From Planctomycetota bacterium (lineage in GTDB: Bacteria > Planctomycetota > Planctomycetia > Pirellulales > UBA1268): a stretch of 34,974 bases of DNA. Made by a program: the position numbers and the translations under genes. The number at the start of each line of letters is the position of its first letter. The stretch's first letter is position 1. The stretch lies in NCBI GenBank assembly GCA_014238855.1, contig JABAAH010000025.1, positions 2,235 through 37,208 of the forward strand. The letters are read 5' to 3'. Below are positions 1 to 8,992 of the stretch, piece after piece. Under the pieces are notes generated by a model. The model was given only the letters and a program-made list of their open reading frames with translations. It made no database searches and had not been told where the DNA came from.

Positions 1-1
1 G

Positions 2-547
2 CCCTATGTTGCACCACCACTTCCAAAGCCAGAAGGTCCAGGTCAGAAATGGACTCTGGACTCGGTGCTTGCATCTGTGAAAACCGGTATGAAAAAAAAT
101 AGCCGAAATTTTGCACACGGAAAGAAAACCTTTGCGGCCGCACGCTGTATTGTCTGCCATCGCTTCGATGGTGATGGTGGTGCCACTGGGCCAGATCTAA
201 CGCAGGCTGCAGGTCGATTCAAAATGAAGGATCTTGTTGAGTCAATGATCCACCCGAGTAAGGTTGTCAGTGATCAGTATCAGGCACATGTCATCCAAAC
301 GGTGCAAGGCAAGGTCTACACAGGGAGAATTGTCAATGAGACAGGTAACGAGCTAACAGTCGTTACAGATCCTGAAAATGCAACAAAATTTGTTGTTCTG
401 AAGCGGTCAGATATTGAAGAAATGCTTCCTGCGAATCAGTCACTCATGCCGGCTGGTCTACTTGACCAATTGAATGAAGAAGAAGTGCTCGATCTACTTG
501 CGTACACTCTCTCGCGTGGCAAAGGCAGAGGTCCGAACTTCAAGTAA
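2..547 (+). CDS. C-terminal part of a Pirellula/Verrucomicrobium-type haem-binding domain protein (5' end outside window)
   Basis: The frame is open from the first bases, so this is the C-terminal end of a larger protein; the GTG at 65 is internal. A c-type haem motif CIVCH is encoded at 146-160, followed by the GATGPDLT segment typical of the roughly 130-residue haem-binding domain found at the C-terminus of planctomycete and verrucomicrobial secreted proteins, often behind a beta-propeller or sugar-dehydrogenase-like region. The later segment (GRIVNETGNELTVV, then a stretch ending in LLAYTLSRGK) also fits that family. The likely role is extracytoplasmic electron transfer; the substrate of the missing catalytic part cannot be inferred. 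The gene converges on the PhoD-like gene with 49 bp between the stop codons. Confidence 0.85.
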   Translation, partial: PYVAPPLPKPEGPGQKWTLDSVLASVKTGMKKNSRNFAHGKKTFAAARCIVCHRFDGDGGATGPDLTQAAGRFKMKDLVESMIHPSKVVSDQYQAHVIQTVQGKVYTGRIVNETGNELTVVTDPENATKFVVLKRSDIEEMLPANQSLMPAGLLDQLNEEEVLDLLAYTLSRGKGRGPNFK

Positions 548-596
548 ACGCAGCACGCCGCCAACGATGCAGTGATTCATGAAACTTTGATGTGGA

Positions 597-2456
597 TTAT
601 CGCGGCAACACAACCGATTCTGCATAAACCATTTTTCCAGTTCGTCCTTCGCGGTATTGAAAAATAACCTGAGGATGTGGATACGCGACAAGCCGCTCAC
701 CGCCTAGTTGTTGTGGCATGTTAAACACATTGTTGAGTTGCACAACGAGGTAATGCGGATAAAGACGTTGCAGTCGCGGAAGGTCTTCAAGGACATAGGT
801 CGACCAGCGAATATCACACGGTTGTCCACCAGAGTTATAAATACCAGTCGCCGGCCTATTGTCTTCATCGAGGCTCGGCACATGATTGACTGAGTTATGT
901 GGGCCAGAACAAAACTCCCACACACGATCAGTAATCTGGATCGCGAAACTGTTATGCAGATCTCCTGTCATCACAAAAACTGGGCGTTTCAGCGTTTCCC
1001 AGAAAGCAATCAGCTTTTCTCGTTCATCGAGGAAAGCAGTCCACGCTTCTTCTTTATTTGATGCGGCCTCAAAACCACCGGCCCCTCTGTGGGGAATCAT
1101 AAAAGGGACTGACGACACCACGAAAAAAAAGTCGGCATCACTTTGTTCCATGCTCTCTATGAGCCAACGGCGTTGGTCAAGACCGAGCATGGTGAGGTTT
1201 GGTTGGTGCGGTCGTCGGATATCGTGCATCTGCCTCGCCCCACGAGTATCAAGAAGAAAAAACTCACAATTTGCGACTCGAAAGCTCCCATAGCTACGAC
1301 GACCAATTGAGTATTCAACTTTTCCATCAGCAACTGGGACGGGGGAAATTCGTACTCGGTGTTTATCGAGAACCTCACGTATTTCATATACCCGTGAATT
1401 TGGATCGCCGAGCGCATCGTCGTCATATCGCAAATCATTCACACCAGCCTCTGGAGTTCCCCAATGCACGTGAAGATTCAACATTTCATCTAATGGAAGA
1501 GATGTAAAATCTGCTTTGGTATCAACAAGAACATCACTGCCTGTTGAAAGCTCAGCCTGACCATGGTGAACAGGGTGTGGAAACGCCGCTGGATTCGCCC
1601 AACCGAGGTAGTCAAGCCATGCCCGAGTACCAATATCACGAAATACAGCACGACGATTCCGGCGACCCGTGCTCCCCGCACCCCAAATATCGTTCACTAA
1701 TTCATGATCATCAAACGTAAAAAAACCAGGCACATTTCGATGCCATGCTGAAAGATTCGTACCTCGATCAAGATAGAGTTTGTAGTTTTCCCACACACCA
1801 ACAATTGTTGGCATATCTCGGACAACTTCCGGCAACTGCTCGACATCGACTCCCTGCTTCTCAGCCCACGCGTCAACTGGTGTTGTACGGAGTTCTTCGT
1901 ACAACCAGTCTCCGTTCATGATCTGAAAATCAACCTCATCAGCGTGTTTATCAAGTAATGTTGCATACGTCGGCAGACTTGGACCAATCCCGTGTAACGG
2001 GTTTTGATTTGCACAAGAGCCAAATGTAAAAGAGAAATTAAAGAGCCCACGAGGATTATGGTCAGGATCACGAAGTGCTTTGCTATCAGGGAGTGTTTGA
2101 AATGTTGCAGGCACACCAGCTGGGTTACCATCGATGAAGACGCTGGCCACATATTCCGTATCAGGATCAAGACCATCAAGTGTTGTCCATCCTGTAAAGT
2201 CATGTACGGCTGTTGTTTCAATACTCTCTGAAACGCCGTCAAGCGACGCAGCATCTTCGCCATAACGAAACTCAATAGTGCCTGGTCCATTCGTGCGAGC
2301 CCACACCCGCACACTTGAACTCGTAATCTGACCAAGAAGTGGCCCATGTGTCACAACGCGTGTTGTCGCTGCAAAGCAATCTGAACCATAAAATAAACTG
2401 CCAGTAACCAGCACACACCACGGAACGACAAAGCACGACACAAGTACTTTTTTCAT
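597..2456 (-). CDS. PhoD-like secreted metallophosphatase (alkaline phosphatase D / phosphodiesterase family)
   Basis: 619 residues with an N-terminal signal peptide (basic MKK, hydrophobic core, likely cleavage after SDCFA). The PhoD N-terminal Ig-like domain follows (SSSVRVWARTNGPGTIEFRYG is the characteristic opening strand pair), then the metallophosphoesterase domain. Metal-site motifs are visible: FGSCANQN, NGDWLYEE, FFTFDDHELVNDIWG and MTGDLHNSF. The family hydrolyses phosphomonoesters or diesters outside the cytoplasm, using iron and calcium in characterised members. The protein is longer than Bacillus PhoD (about 580) because of a roughly 90-residue section after the DDHE motif. It is transcribed alone on the minus strand. 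The exact substrate is not predictable. Confidence 0.88.
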   Translation of the reverse strand: MKKVLVSCFVVPWCVLVTGSLFYGSDCFAATTRVVTHGPLLGQITSSSVRVWARTNGPGTIEFRYGEDAASLDGVSESIETTAVHDFTGWTTLDGLDPDTEYVASVFIDGNPAGVPATFQTLPDSKALRDPDHNPRGLFNFSFTFGSCANQNPLHGIGPSLPTYATLLDKHADEVDFQIMNGDWLYEELRTTPVDAWAEKQGVDVEQLPEVVRDMPTIVGVWENYKLYLDRGTNLSAWHRNVPGFFTFDDHELVNDIWGAGSTGRRNRRAVFRDIGTRAWLDYLGWANPAAFPHPVHHGQAELSTGSDVLVDTKADFTSLPLDEMLNLHVHWGTPEAGVNDLRYDDDALGDPNSRVYEIREVLDKHRVRISPVPVADGKVEYSIGRRSYGSFRVANCEFFLLDTRGARQMHDIRRPHQPNLTMLGLDQRRWLIESMEQSDADFFFVVSSVPFMIPHRGAGGFEAASNKEEAWTAFLDEREKLIAFWETLKRPVFVMTGDLHNSFAIQITDRVWEFCSGPHNSVNHVPSLDEDNRPATGIYNSGGQPCDIRWSTYVLEDLPRLQRLYPHYLVVQLNNVFNMPQQLGGERLVAYPHPQVIFQYREGRTGKMVYAESVVLPR

Positions 2457-2666
2457 AATAATTTAATTTCTGGAACAAGAGAAGAAAAAGGATTTGTCCA
2501 TCAAAGACACAGAAATACGATAATTCTTGCAGTGTACTCATTTCGAGGAATCATCAAGGATGCCTGTCTTTTTGAAATCACCTCGTGCAGAAAAACTCGG
2601 CACCAGAGAACACCTTGATCATGAGCCGGGCTAGCAATGTTTCTCTCGGTTCGTCACGATACCGAC

Positions 2667-3875
2667 ATGTCCAAGCGTGCTCTTAAAATTGATGATCTTG
2701 CTGAAGAATTTCTTCGCTGTCCTGATCGGCATGGAACGGGCTCAGAAAAATGGGACCGTTATCTTGATCGGTCATCATCGACGGGCAAAGAAATCCTGCC
2801 ATTATGGGTGGCTGATATGGATTTCCAATCTCCCGATGTTGTGCTCGATGCCATTCGTCGCAGAACAGATCATGGTGTCTTTGGCTATACACACGACACG
2901 CCTGAATTTGCGCAAAGTCTGACAAACCATCTTCATGAACAGCACAACTGGCAGATTAATCCGTCATGGGTCATCGGTGTACCCGGCATAGTAACAGGCC
3001 TGTCAATTACCGCCCGGCTTCTTTCTCAGCCGGGTGATGGGATTCTTACCCTGTCGCCAATTTATCCACCATTTCTATTTCTTCCGAAACTTGCAGAACG
3101 AAAAAGTGTGCCAGTCCCCATGCATGCAGATGCAAGCGCGCAGCGATGGACAATCGACTGGGAAGCTCTTGAAGCAGCAATGACTCCCGATGTGAAAATC
3201 TTTTGGCTGTGTCACCCACATAATCCAACAGGTGCTGTATTCACTCGAAGTGAACTGCTTCGAATTGCAGAGCTGTGTGAACGGCATCAGGTCACGGTTG
3301 TCAGTGATGAAATCTGGGATGACCTTATCCTCGACGATGACGTGCAACATATTCCGTTTGCTAGTCTTGATCATCCGGCTGCACAGCGATCAATAACATT
3401 TGTTGCTGCTTCAAAAACATGGAATATTGCCGGCCTTGGTTGTGCTGCGGCAATTGTTCCAAACGAACATCTAAGAAAACAATGGCGGCAGGCAGGAGGA
3501 GGACTTGTCCCTATGGTCAACCCACTTGGCTACGCGGCATCGGAAGCTGCCTGGAAAGACGGCGACCCTTGGCGGAAAAAACTTCTTGATGTCTTACATT
3601 ACAACAAACAAATGGCAGTCGACGCCGTTGAAAAAATCCAAGATGTTTCATGCATACCACCACAGGCAACGTACCTTCTTTGGGTTGACTGTACTGAGTG
3701 GATTACCCATCGTCCGCCAGGTCAGAATCATCCACAAAAAACATGCGAAGCAGCCGGCATTGGTCTTTCGAATGGTGCTGATTTTGGAAGCCCCAATTTC
3801 CTACGACTCAACTTTGGGTGCCCACCTGCCTTGCTGCAGGAGGGATTAAAGCGGTTACAGAATGCATTCGAATGA
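2667..3875 (+). CDS. MalY/PatB-type PLP-dependent aminotransferase / cystathionine beta-lyase
   Basis: Fold-type I PLP enzyme of the class I/II aminotransferase family, MalY/PatB branch. The opening resembles MalY (CPDRHGTGSEKWD, then LPLWVADMDFQSP). The PLP-binding lysine lies in AASKTWNIAGLG near residue 250, the SDEIWDDL motif carries the cofactor Asp, and CHPHNPTGAVF is the conserved substrate/PLP segment. Members cleave cystathionine to homocysteine, pyruvate and ammonia; some act mainly as regulators or on other C-S bonds. I chose ATG 2667 because family members start shortly before the RHGT motif; an in-frame ATG at 2637 would add ten residues with no better ribosome site. It stands alone, so a specific pathway is not shown. 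Confidence 0.9.
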   Translation: MSKRALKIDDLAEEFLRCPDRHGTGSEKWDRYLDRSSSTGKEILPLWVADMDFQSPDVVLDAIRRRTDHGVFGYTHDTPEFAQSLTNHLHEQHNWQINPSWVIGVPGIVTGLSITARLLSQPGDGILTLSPIYPPFLFLPKLAERKSVPVPMHADASAQRWTIDWEALEAAMTPDVKIFWLCHPHNPTGAVFTRSELLRIAELCERHQVTVVSDEIWDDLILDDDVQHIPFASLDHPAAQRSITFVAASKTWNIAGLGCAAAIVPNEHLRKQWRQAGGGLVPMVNPLGYAASEAAWKDGDPWRKKLLDVLHYNKQMAVDAVEKIQDVSCIPPQATYLLWVDCTEWITHRPPGQNHPQKTCEAAGIGLSNGADFGSPNFLRLNFGCPPALLQEGLKRLQNAFE

Positions 3876-4079
3876 CGAAACTCCCAGTATCCAGAATCGT
3901 TCAAAGAAAAGGCTCAATGGCATCGTAGAGAGCACTATTCTGCATGTCGTGGTCCTCAGTAAGAATGAATTTGTCTATTCACTTTGGCTCAATAGCTTCC
4001 TTTGATACGATGTTAGGGGGGATTCATTGGAATATGTCATTCTTTGTCCCAAACGTTTCACACAACAAAAAGGTGTTCA

Positions 4080-4382
4080 ATGCGAACTATAACAACACGA
4101 CTTATGATTGCTTTCACATGCCTTGGCCTATCGGCTGCCTTGACGAGCTCTGCGGGAGCTGAAGAAAAGCCAAAGAAAAAACCAGATCCTGCTAAAATGT
4201 TTGAAAAGAAAGATGCCAATGGTGATGGTTCGCTCACTCTTGAGGAACTGAAGGCTGGCATGAAAGGCAAGGCACTCGAGAACGCAGAGAAGCGTTTTGA
4301 AAAGCTGGATAAAGATGGAGATGGCAAGGTCTCTCTCGAAGAATTCAAAGCTGGTATGGGCCAACAAAAGAAAAAGAAGTGA
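4080..4382 (+). CDS. Small secreted EF-hand calcium-binding protein
   Basis: 100 residues. ATG 4080 is preceded by AAGGTG at a short spacing and gives a clear signal peptide (MRTITTRLM start, hydrophobic core, cleavage after SSAGA). The mature part is lysine-rich and has two canonical EF-hand loops, DANGDGSLTLEE and DKDGDGKVSLEE, with Asp/Asn at loop positions 1, 3 and 5 and Glu at 12, so calcium binding is expected. It ends in a run of lysines. An in-frame ATG at 4044 would spoil the signal peptide. It precedes the DUF1549/DUF1553 genes, separated by 172 bp containing a strong hairpin, so it may be a separate unit. Such small EF-hand proteins are common in planctomycetes; no function is assigned. 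Confidence 0.8.
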   Translation: MRTITTRLMIAFTCLGLSAALTSSAGAEEKPKKKPDPAKMFEKKDANGDGSLTLEELKAGMKGKALENAEKRFEKLDKDGDGKVSLEEFKAGMGQQKKKK

Positions 4383-4488
4383 TGCGTTCGTGTCAAAAAG
4401 GACACTTTGGGTAGTTGATTGCACGTCTTGTGTAACAGGAGATTATCCTCTTGCCTACGAACGGTCATAACGGGAAAATAATAGGGGT

Positions 4489-4522
4489 GCTGGTGAACCA
4501 TCCCACACGATGGTTCACCAGC
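4489..4522 (+). terminator. Strong hairpin, probable terminator after the EF-hand gene
   Basis: Perfect 14-bp inverted repeat: GCTGGTGAACCATC (4489-4502) and GATGGTTCACCAGC (4509-4522) around a 6-nt loop. Three further pairs can form outside with one bulged base. There is no T-run after it, so it may be a factor-assisted terminator, an RNA-stability hairpin, or a leader structure for the gene starting at 4555. Confidence 0.55.
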
Positions 4523-4554
4523 CACCTCATATCCATTGAACGAGAAAGCATCTT

Positions 4555-6600
4555 ATGAAGGCGTCTCTTTTGCAGAAGAATTTTCGGTTCATCCACAGAC
4601 TTGTTACAGCAGGTCTTTTGGGAGGCCTTTGTGCCGGTTTGTTGCTGCCTACAGTCGCTGCGGCACCGCCAAAGAAAAAAGGCTTTGCTGGTAAACAGAA
4701 GCAGTGGACACCACCCCCAGTTCGTCTTCCTGAAGCTGTGATAAAAAAACCGACTAAGCCTGTTATTTTAGTCAAGGAAATTGATCGAGAGACTACCGCT
4801 CGGCAGGGCGTTGCTGATGCGGCTGACGCAATTGATACTATCTTGGCAAGCGAATGGTCAGCCGCTGACATAACATGCAGTGAAGCACTTACCGATGAAC
4901 AATTTGTGCGTCGTGTGTACCTCGAACTTGGTGGACGCATTCCACGGCTTGAAGAAGCAAAATCTTTCCTTGCGTCATCCAGCAAAAATAAACGTATCAA
5001 CCTCATTGATGATCTCCTGACCAGTCCGGACTATGTAAGCCATACCTATAATTTCTGGGCAGATATTCTTCGGCTAAAAGAGCGACCGGATCAACAACGC
5101 CTTATCTTTGAACCCTACATGGACTGGGTGAAACAATCGATTGCTGATAATACTCCGTACGATAAGTGGGTATTCGCAATGCTCACTGCCGACGGCAAGA
5201 TCTGGGACAATCCAGCAGTAGGCTACCAACTGCGTGATCGAGGCATGGCACTGCCATACGTTGACAATACCGTTCGTGTTTTCCTTGGAACACAAATTGG
5301 GTGTGCTCAGTGTCATGATCATCCATTTGACCAGTGGACACAGAAACAATTTTATGAACTTGCTGCATTAACGAGTGGCACCCGTGATCGCGATTTTTCT
5401 GGTAAGGGTGGTGGTGGCATGTCATCCATGATGGGGATGGGGATGCAGGCGCAGGCAGGAAACGCAAAAAAGCTTGCAAAAGAACTCAATGAAGCGCGTA
5501 AAAAAAGAGAGGTTCCGGCAAATGCACTTCAATTTTTACGGCTCAATGCAACATCTGTAAATTTCAAACCAACGGCTCTCCAGCTACCGCATGACTATCA
5601 GTATGACAATGGTAAACCCAAGCAAAAGGTAGATGCCGCAGTCCTCTGGGGTAAAATTCCAGAAAAATATAAGGATGCAGATGGTCGTACGAAATTTGCT
5701 GGCTGGCTCACAGATACTGACAATCGACAATTTGCACGTGCAATTGCAAATCGAATGTGGAAGAAAATGTTTGGTGTCGGTATTGTTGAACCGGTTGATG
5801 ATTTTCAAGAGGGAAATATTCCCATGTCGGAAACACTCCTAGAACATCTCACCGATGAAATGCTCCGATTAAAATTTGACCTGCGCGAATTTGTTCGAAT
5901 TGTTGCATCGACTGAGGCTTGGCAGTCGCGAGCAATTATTCATGAACCAAGTGCTGCAGAACCGTATCTCTTTACAGGGCCAGCGCTCAAACGAATGACA
6001 GCTGAACAGTTGTGGGATTCTACCCTTACACTTGTTGCCAATAACGAATGGGCATTCCAAAGGCCATCTGCTCAAGAAGTAGAAACAGTGGCTGCTGTCG
6101 ATCTTGGCACAACACAATTTGATGAATTCATGAAGATTTATAAAAAATATAATGAAAAGTTGGGGCGAGGGGGTTACACCAAGAAAATTCGCTCTGTCGC
6201 TGGCTATAAAGATCAAATCCTTGTTCGTTCAAGTGAATTACCTTTGCAGACTTTACCGCTGAGCCACTTCTTAAGCCAGTTTGGTGTCGGTGACCGTGAT
6301 TCGATCCAGAGTCGAAGTGAAGGTGCGACCGTACCACAGGTACTCACAATGTTTAACGGTTGGACGACGCACACCATGCTTGAACGAGGATCAGTAATCT
6401 ATGACAATGTTTCCAAGCAAAAAACATCAACGGGTGCAATTGACACGATTTTCTTATCGATTCTTGCGAGGCACCCAACAGCAAGTGAGCGCGGAGTGTC
6501 TCGTCGTGAAATCGAAACAGCCGCTCAGAATCCAGCAGCCGGCTGTGGCAACCTCATTTGGGCGCTTCTGAATACCAGAGAATTTATGTTTATTCAGTAA
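4555..6600 (+). CDS. DUF1549/DUF1553 planctomycete secreted protein, paralogue A
   Basis: 681 residues with a signal peptide (basic start, hydrophobic run, cleavage near VAAA). After a proline/lysine-rich linker comes DUF1549 (about residues 95-285), opening with FVRRVYLELGGRIP and containing the Cys-pair motif IGCAQCHDHPFDQW near residue 250. A Gly/Met-rich spacer follows (about 285-305), then DUF1553 (about 370-660) with RQFARAIANRMWKKMFGVG and LKRMTAEQLWDS. Family members are usually encoded beside a DUF1501 protein, as here, but their biochemical role is unknown; the CxxCH-like motif hints at metal or haem binding. No separate N-terminal cytochrome domain is present, unlike the larger members. 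The paralogue at 6836 is very similar along its whole length. Confidence 0.88.
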   Translation: MKASLLQKNFRFIHRLVTAGLLGGLCAGLLLPTVAAAPPKKKGFAGKQKQWTPPPVRLPEAVIKKPTKPVILVKEIDRETTARQGVADAADAIDTILASEWSAADITCSEALTDEQFVRRVYLELGGRIPRLEEAKSFLASSSKNKRINLIDDLLTSPDYVSHTYNFWADILRLKERPDQQRLIFEPYMDWVKQSIADNTPYDKWVFAMLTADGKIWDNPAVGYQLRDRGMALPYVDNTVRVFLGTQIGCAQCHDHPFDQWTQKQFYELAALTSGTRDRDFSGKGGGGMSSMMGMGMQAQAGNAKKLAKELNEARKKREVPANALQFLRLNATSVNFKPTALQLPHDYQYDNGKPKQKVDAAVLWGKIPEKYKDADGRTKFAGWLTDTDNRQFARAIANRMWKKMFGVGIVEPVDDFQEGNIPMSETLLEHLTDEMLRLKFDLREFVRIVASTEAWQSRAIIHEPSAAEPYLFTGPALKRMTAEQLWDSTLTLVANNEWAFQRPSAQEVETVAAVDLGTTQFDEFMKIYKKYNEKLGRGGYTKKIRSVAGYKDQILVRSSELPLQTLPLSHFLSQFGVGDRDSIQSRSEGATVPQVLTMFNGWTTHTMLERGSVIYDNVSKQKTSTGAIDTIFLSILARHPTASERGVSRREIETAAQNPAAGCGNLIWALLNTREFMFIQ

Positions 6601-6786
6601 CATGCTGTTTTGAGTGATCTATCCGTCAAAAAAAGGGCCTGTCAAGAACATCCTTCGCGTTCTAACTGTCCACACCGATTGGACATAAAAAATACAAATT
6701 TTTGTGTCATATATCCCAATGAGTGACCTTGTTTATTGGAGTTTCCGCTTCCTGTAGCTATTGATATTGGCTAAAATGAATGATTC

Positions 6787-6803
6787 ATCGCCTTCTAGGC
6801 GAT
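6787..6803 (+). other. Small leader hairpin upstream of the second DUF1549/DUF1553 gene
   Basis: Perfect 6-bp stem ATCGCC/GGCGAT with loop TTCTA, ending about 32 nt before ATG 6836. The rest of the 235-bp gap 6601-6835 shows only AT-rich sequence and no gene. Function unknown; the stem is short enough to be chance. Confidence 0.3.
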
Positions 6804-6835
6804 ATCTGAAGTGGTCTTGTTTTGAGGGTTTTCAT

Positions 6836-8878
6836 ATGGCTAGCTGTGCACAAGAAAAATTTCTGAGACTGCGAGTGCTCTTGATTGCATTCTGCGTTGG
6901 TGCTTTGCTTCTGAATGCATCCACATGGGCTGCAAAGCCTGATCCAGATATCGAGTGGAAACCCCCAAAACTGCCTGAGGCCGTAACCATCAAGCCGGAG
7001 GGTGTCGCACTCAATGTGGTCCCTATTGATCGAGGGACGCGATCTGAAATTGCGCAAGCAGCGGCACAAATTGATTCAATTCTAAAAGCCTATTGGAATG
7101 AAAATAGCACCAAAGCTGGTGATAGAACTTCTGACCATGAATTTGTTCGACGGGCTTATTTAGAACTCGCCGGTCGTATACCCACCATCGATGAAGCAAA
7201 CACGTTCTGTAATTCAAACGACAGAAAAAAACGTGGGGAACTGATTGATAATCTCCTCGAGAGCCCGGGGTATGTCAGCCACTTTTACAATTACTGGGCA
7301 GATATTCTACGACTGAAGGAGCGACATGATAAAAATGTCTTTTTTGAACCCTACATGGCGTGGGTGAAGGAATCGATTGCAGACAATGTTCCATACGACA
7401 AATGGGTATACAGCCTTCTGACTGCCAATGGTCGGGTTGTAGAAAACCCGGCGACCGGTTTTCAACTTCGAGATGCTGGTATGCCTCTAGCATATGTAGA
7501 CAACACCGTCCGAGTGTTTCTTGGGACACAAATAGGGTGTGCCCAGTGTCATGACCATCCCTTTGATCGATGGACTCAGCAGGAGTTCTACAAATTGGCA
7601 GCCCTGACAAATGGCAGTCGCTTCTCTGCAAAACAGGTTTTCTTCGGTGGGATGGGGGAAGCATCATTTGGGCCTGATAACCCTACAGCCGATGTCAAGA
7701 ATGCATCTTCATCAAGTTCACCATTCAAAAATGAAGATGACCTCATTCCGAATCTTGTCCGTCTTCGATATGGCATAAATGAAGCAATCGATATGAAGAA
7801 AGTTGGTGGTGGAATTCGGAATTTCTTTGATTCATCGACGATGATGCTCAGCAGCATGGATGATGAATTTCGTCTGCCACACGACTATCAATATGACGAT
7901 GGTGAACCACTTGATGTTGTCGAACCTGCTGTCCTGTGGGGGAAAATTCCTGACTATGCCGAAGACGAAGATAATCGGAGTCGTTTTGCTGCCTGGCTCA
8001 CCTCCCATGACAACCGGCAGTTTGCCAGAAATATTGCCAATCGCATGTGGAAAAAAGTGATGGGTGTCGGGCTAGTTGAGCCAATCGATGATTTTCAGGA
8101 AGGAAACATACCAGCTATTCCAGAGTTGCTTGAACATCTCACCGATGAGATGCTGCGACTCAATTTCGATCTGCGTGAATTTGTTCGACTCCTGGTATCT
8201 ACAGAAACATATCAAAAAGTAGCCGTCATCTACGACCCGACAGCCGCCGAGCCACACCGATACGCTGGACCAGCACTCAAGCGAATGACTGCTGAACAAC
8301 TCTGGGATTCACTTCTCACATTGATTGCGACCAATGAATGGGCATATCAACGACCAACTGCACAAGAGATGCAAACTGTCTATGGCATTGATGTGTCTAC
8401 TGTTGATTATGAAGAATTTGAACAGTCATTCAAAGATTACAATGACTACAGACGAGATTTAAGCAGAACCCGTAATAAAAACTGTGGCTTAAACGGACTG
8501 ACTCTCGTTCGCGCAAGTGAGCTTCCACAGCCAAGCGGCTCGAGTCATTTACTCCGACAGTTCGGCCAAGGAGATCGAGAAGCAATAGAAACTGCAAGGC
8601 AGTCTGCTACAGTGCCTCAAATTCTGACGCTCTTTAATGGTTGGATGACCCACGCCATGCTGTCGAAAGGCTCAGTAATTTATGATTCAGTTTCACAGCA
8701 AAAAACTCTTCAGAGTGCCGTTGATACGATCTTTCTTGCAATACTTACGCATGAGCCGGATGCTGACATGCGAAGAGCTGCCGAAGCAGAAATTAAACAG
8801 TCGCCAAACCCTGCGGTAGGTTGTGGAAATCTTATCTGGGCCCTTTTGAATACACGAGAATTTCTCTTTATTGACTAA
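6836..8878 (+). CDS. DUF1549/DUF1553 planctomycete secreted protein, paralogue B
   Basis: I chose ATG 6836 because GAGGG lies 7 nt upstream and the result starts with a signal peptide (cleavage near STWA); the length is then 680 residues, matching paralogue A. An in-frame start at 6761 or 6776 would add 20-25 residues before the signal. DUF1549 contains FVRRAYLELAGRIP and the Cys motif IGCAQCHDHPFDRW near residue 235; DUF1553 contains RQFARNIANRMWKKVMGVG and LKRMTAEQLWDS. It differs from paralogue A mainly in the spacer, which here is Ser-rich (NASSSSSPF) rather than Gly/Met-rich, and in the N-terminal linker. With paralogue A and the DUF1501 gene it forms a probable co-functional set. Confidence 0.88.
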   Translation: MASCAQEKFLRLRVLLIAFCVGALLLNASTWAAKPDPDIEWKPPKLPEAVTIKPEGVALNVVPIDRGTRSEIAQAAAQIDSILKAYWNENSTKAGDRTSDHEFVRRAYLELAGRIPTIDEANTFCNSNDRKKRGELIDNLLESPGYVSHFYNYWADILRLKERHDKNVFFEPYMAWVKESIADNVPYDKWVYSLLTANGRVVENPATGFQLRDAGMPLAYVDNTVRVFLGTQIGCAQCHDHPFDRWTQQEFYKLAALTNGSRFSAKQVFFGGMGEASFGPDNPTADVKNASSSSSPFKNEDDLIPNLVRLRYGINEAIDMKKVGGGIRNFFDSSTMMLSSMDDEFRLPHDYQYDDGEPLDVVEPAVLWGKIPDYAEDEDNRSRFAAWLTSHDNRQFARNIANRMWKKVMGVGLVEPIDDFQEGNIPAIPELLEHLTDEMLRLNFDLREFVRLLVSTETYQKVAVIYDPTAAEPHRYAGPALKRMTAEQLWDSLLTLIATNEWAYQRPTAQEMQTVYGIDVSTVDYEEFEQSFKDYNDYRRDLSRTRNKNCGLNGLTLVRASELPQPSGSSHLLRQFGQGDREAIETARQSATVPQILTLFNGWMTHAMLSKGSVIYDSVSQQKTLQSAVDTIFLAILTHEPDADMRRAAEAEIKQSPNPAVGCGNLIWALLNTREFLFID

Positions 8879-8893
8879 TCGAAACACCGACAT

Positions 8894-8939
8894 GCTCATT
8901 GAAAATGCGTTATATTTTGATAGGGAATGATCAATGAGC
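8894..8939. promoter_or_regulatory. 9-bp inverted repeat upstream of the DUF1501 gene
   Basis: GCTCATTGA (8894-8902) and TCAATGAGC (8931-8939) are perfect inverted repeats separated by 28 bp that include an AT-rich TATATTTTGATA stretch. This is the only conspicuous structure in the gap between paralogue B and the DUF1501 start. It could be an operator pair around a promoter or a long-loop RNA stem; no regulator is implied by the context. Confidence 0.3.
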
Positions 8940-8992
8940 CAAAACGTACATCCAACAACTCACTAATCGTCCACATGACAGGAGTTCATACT

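Noticed and set aside
4044..4079. Longer EF-hand protein from ATG 4044
   Set aside because: The extension disrupts the signal peptide, and ATG 4080 has a better ribosome site.
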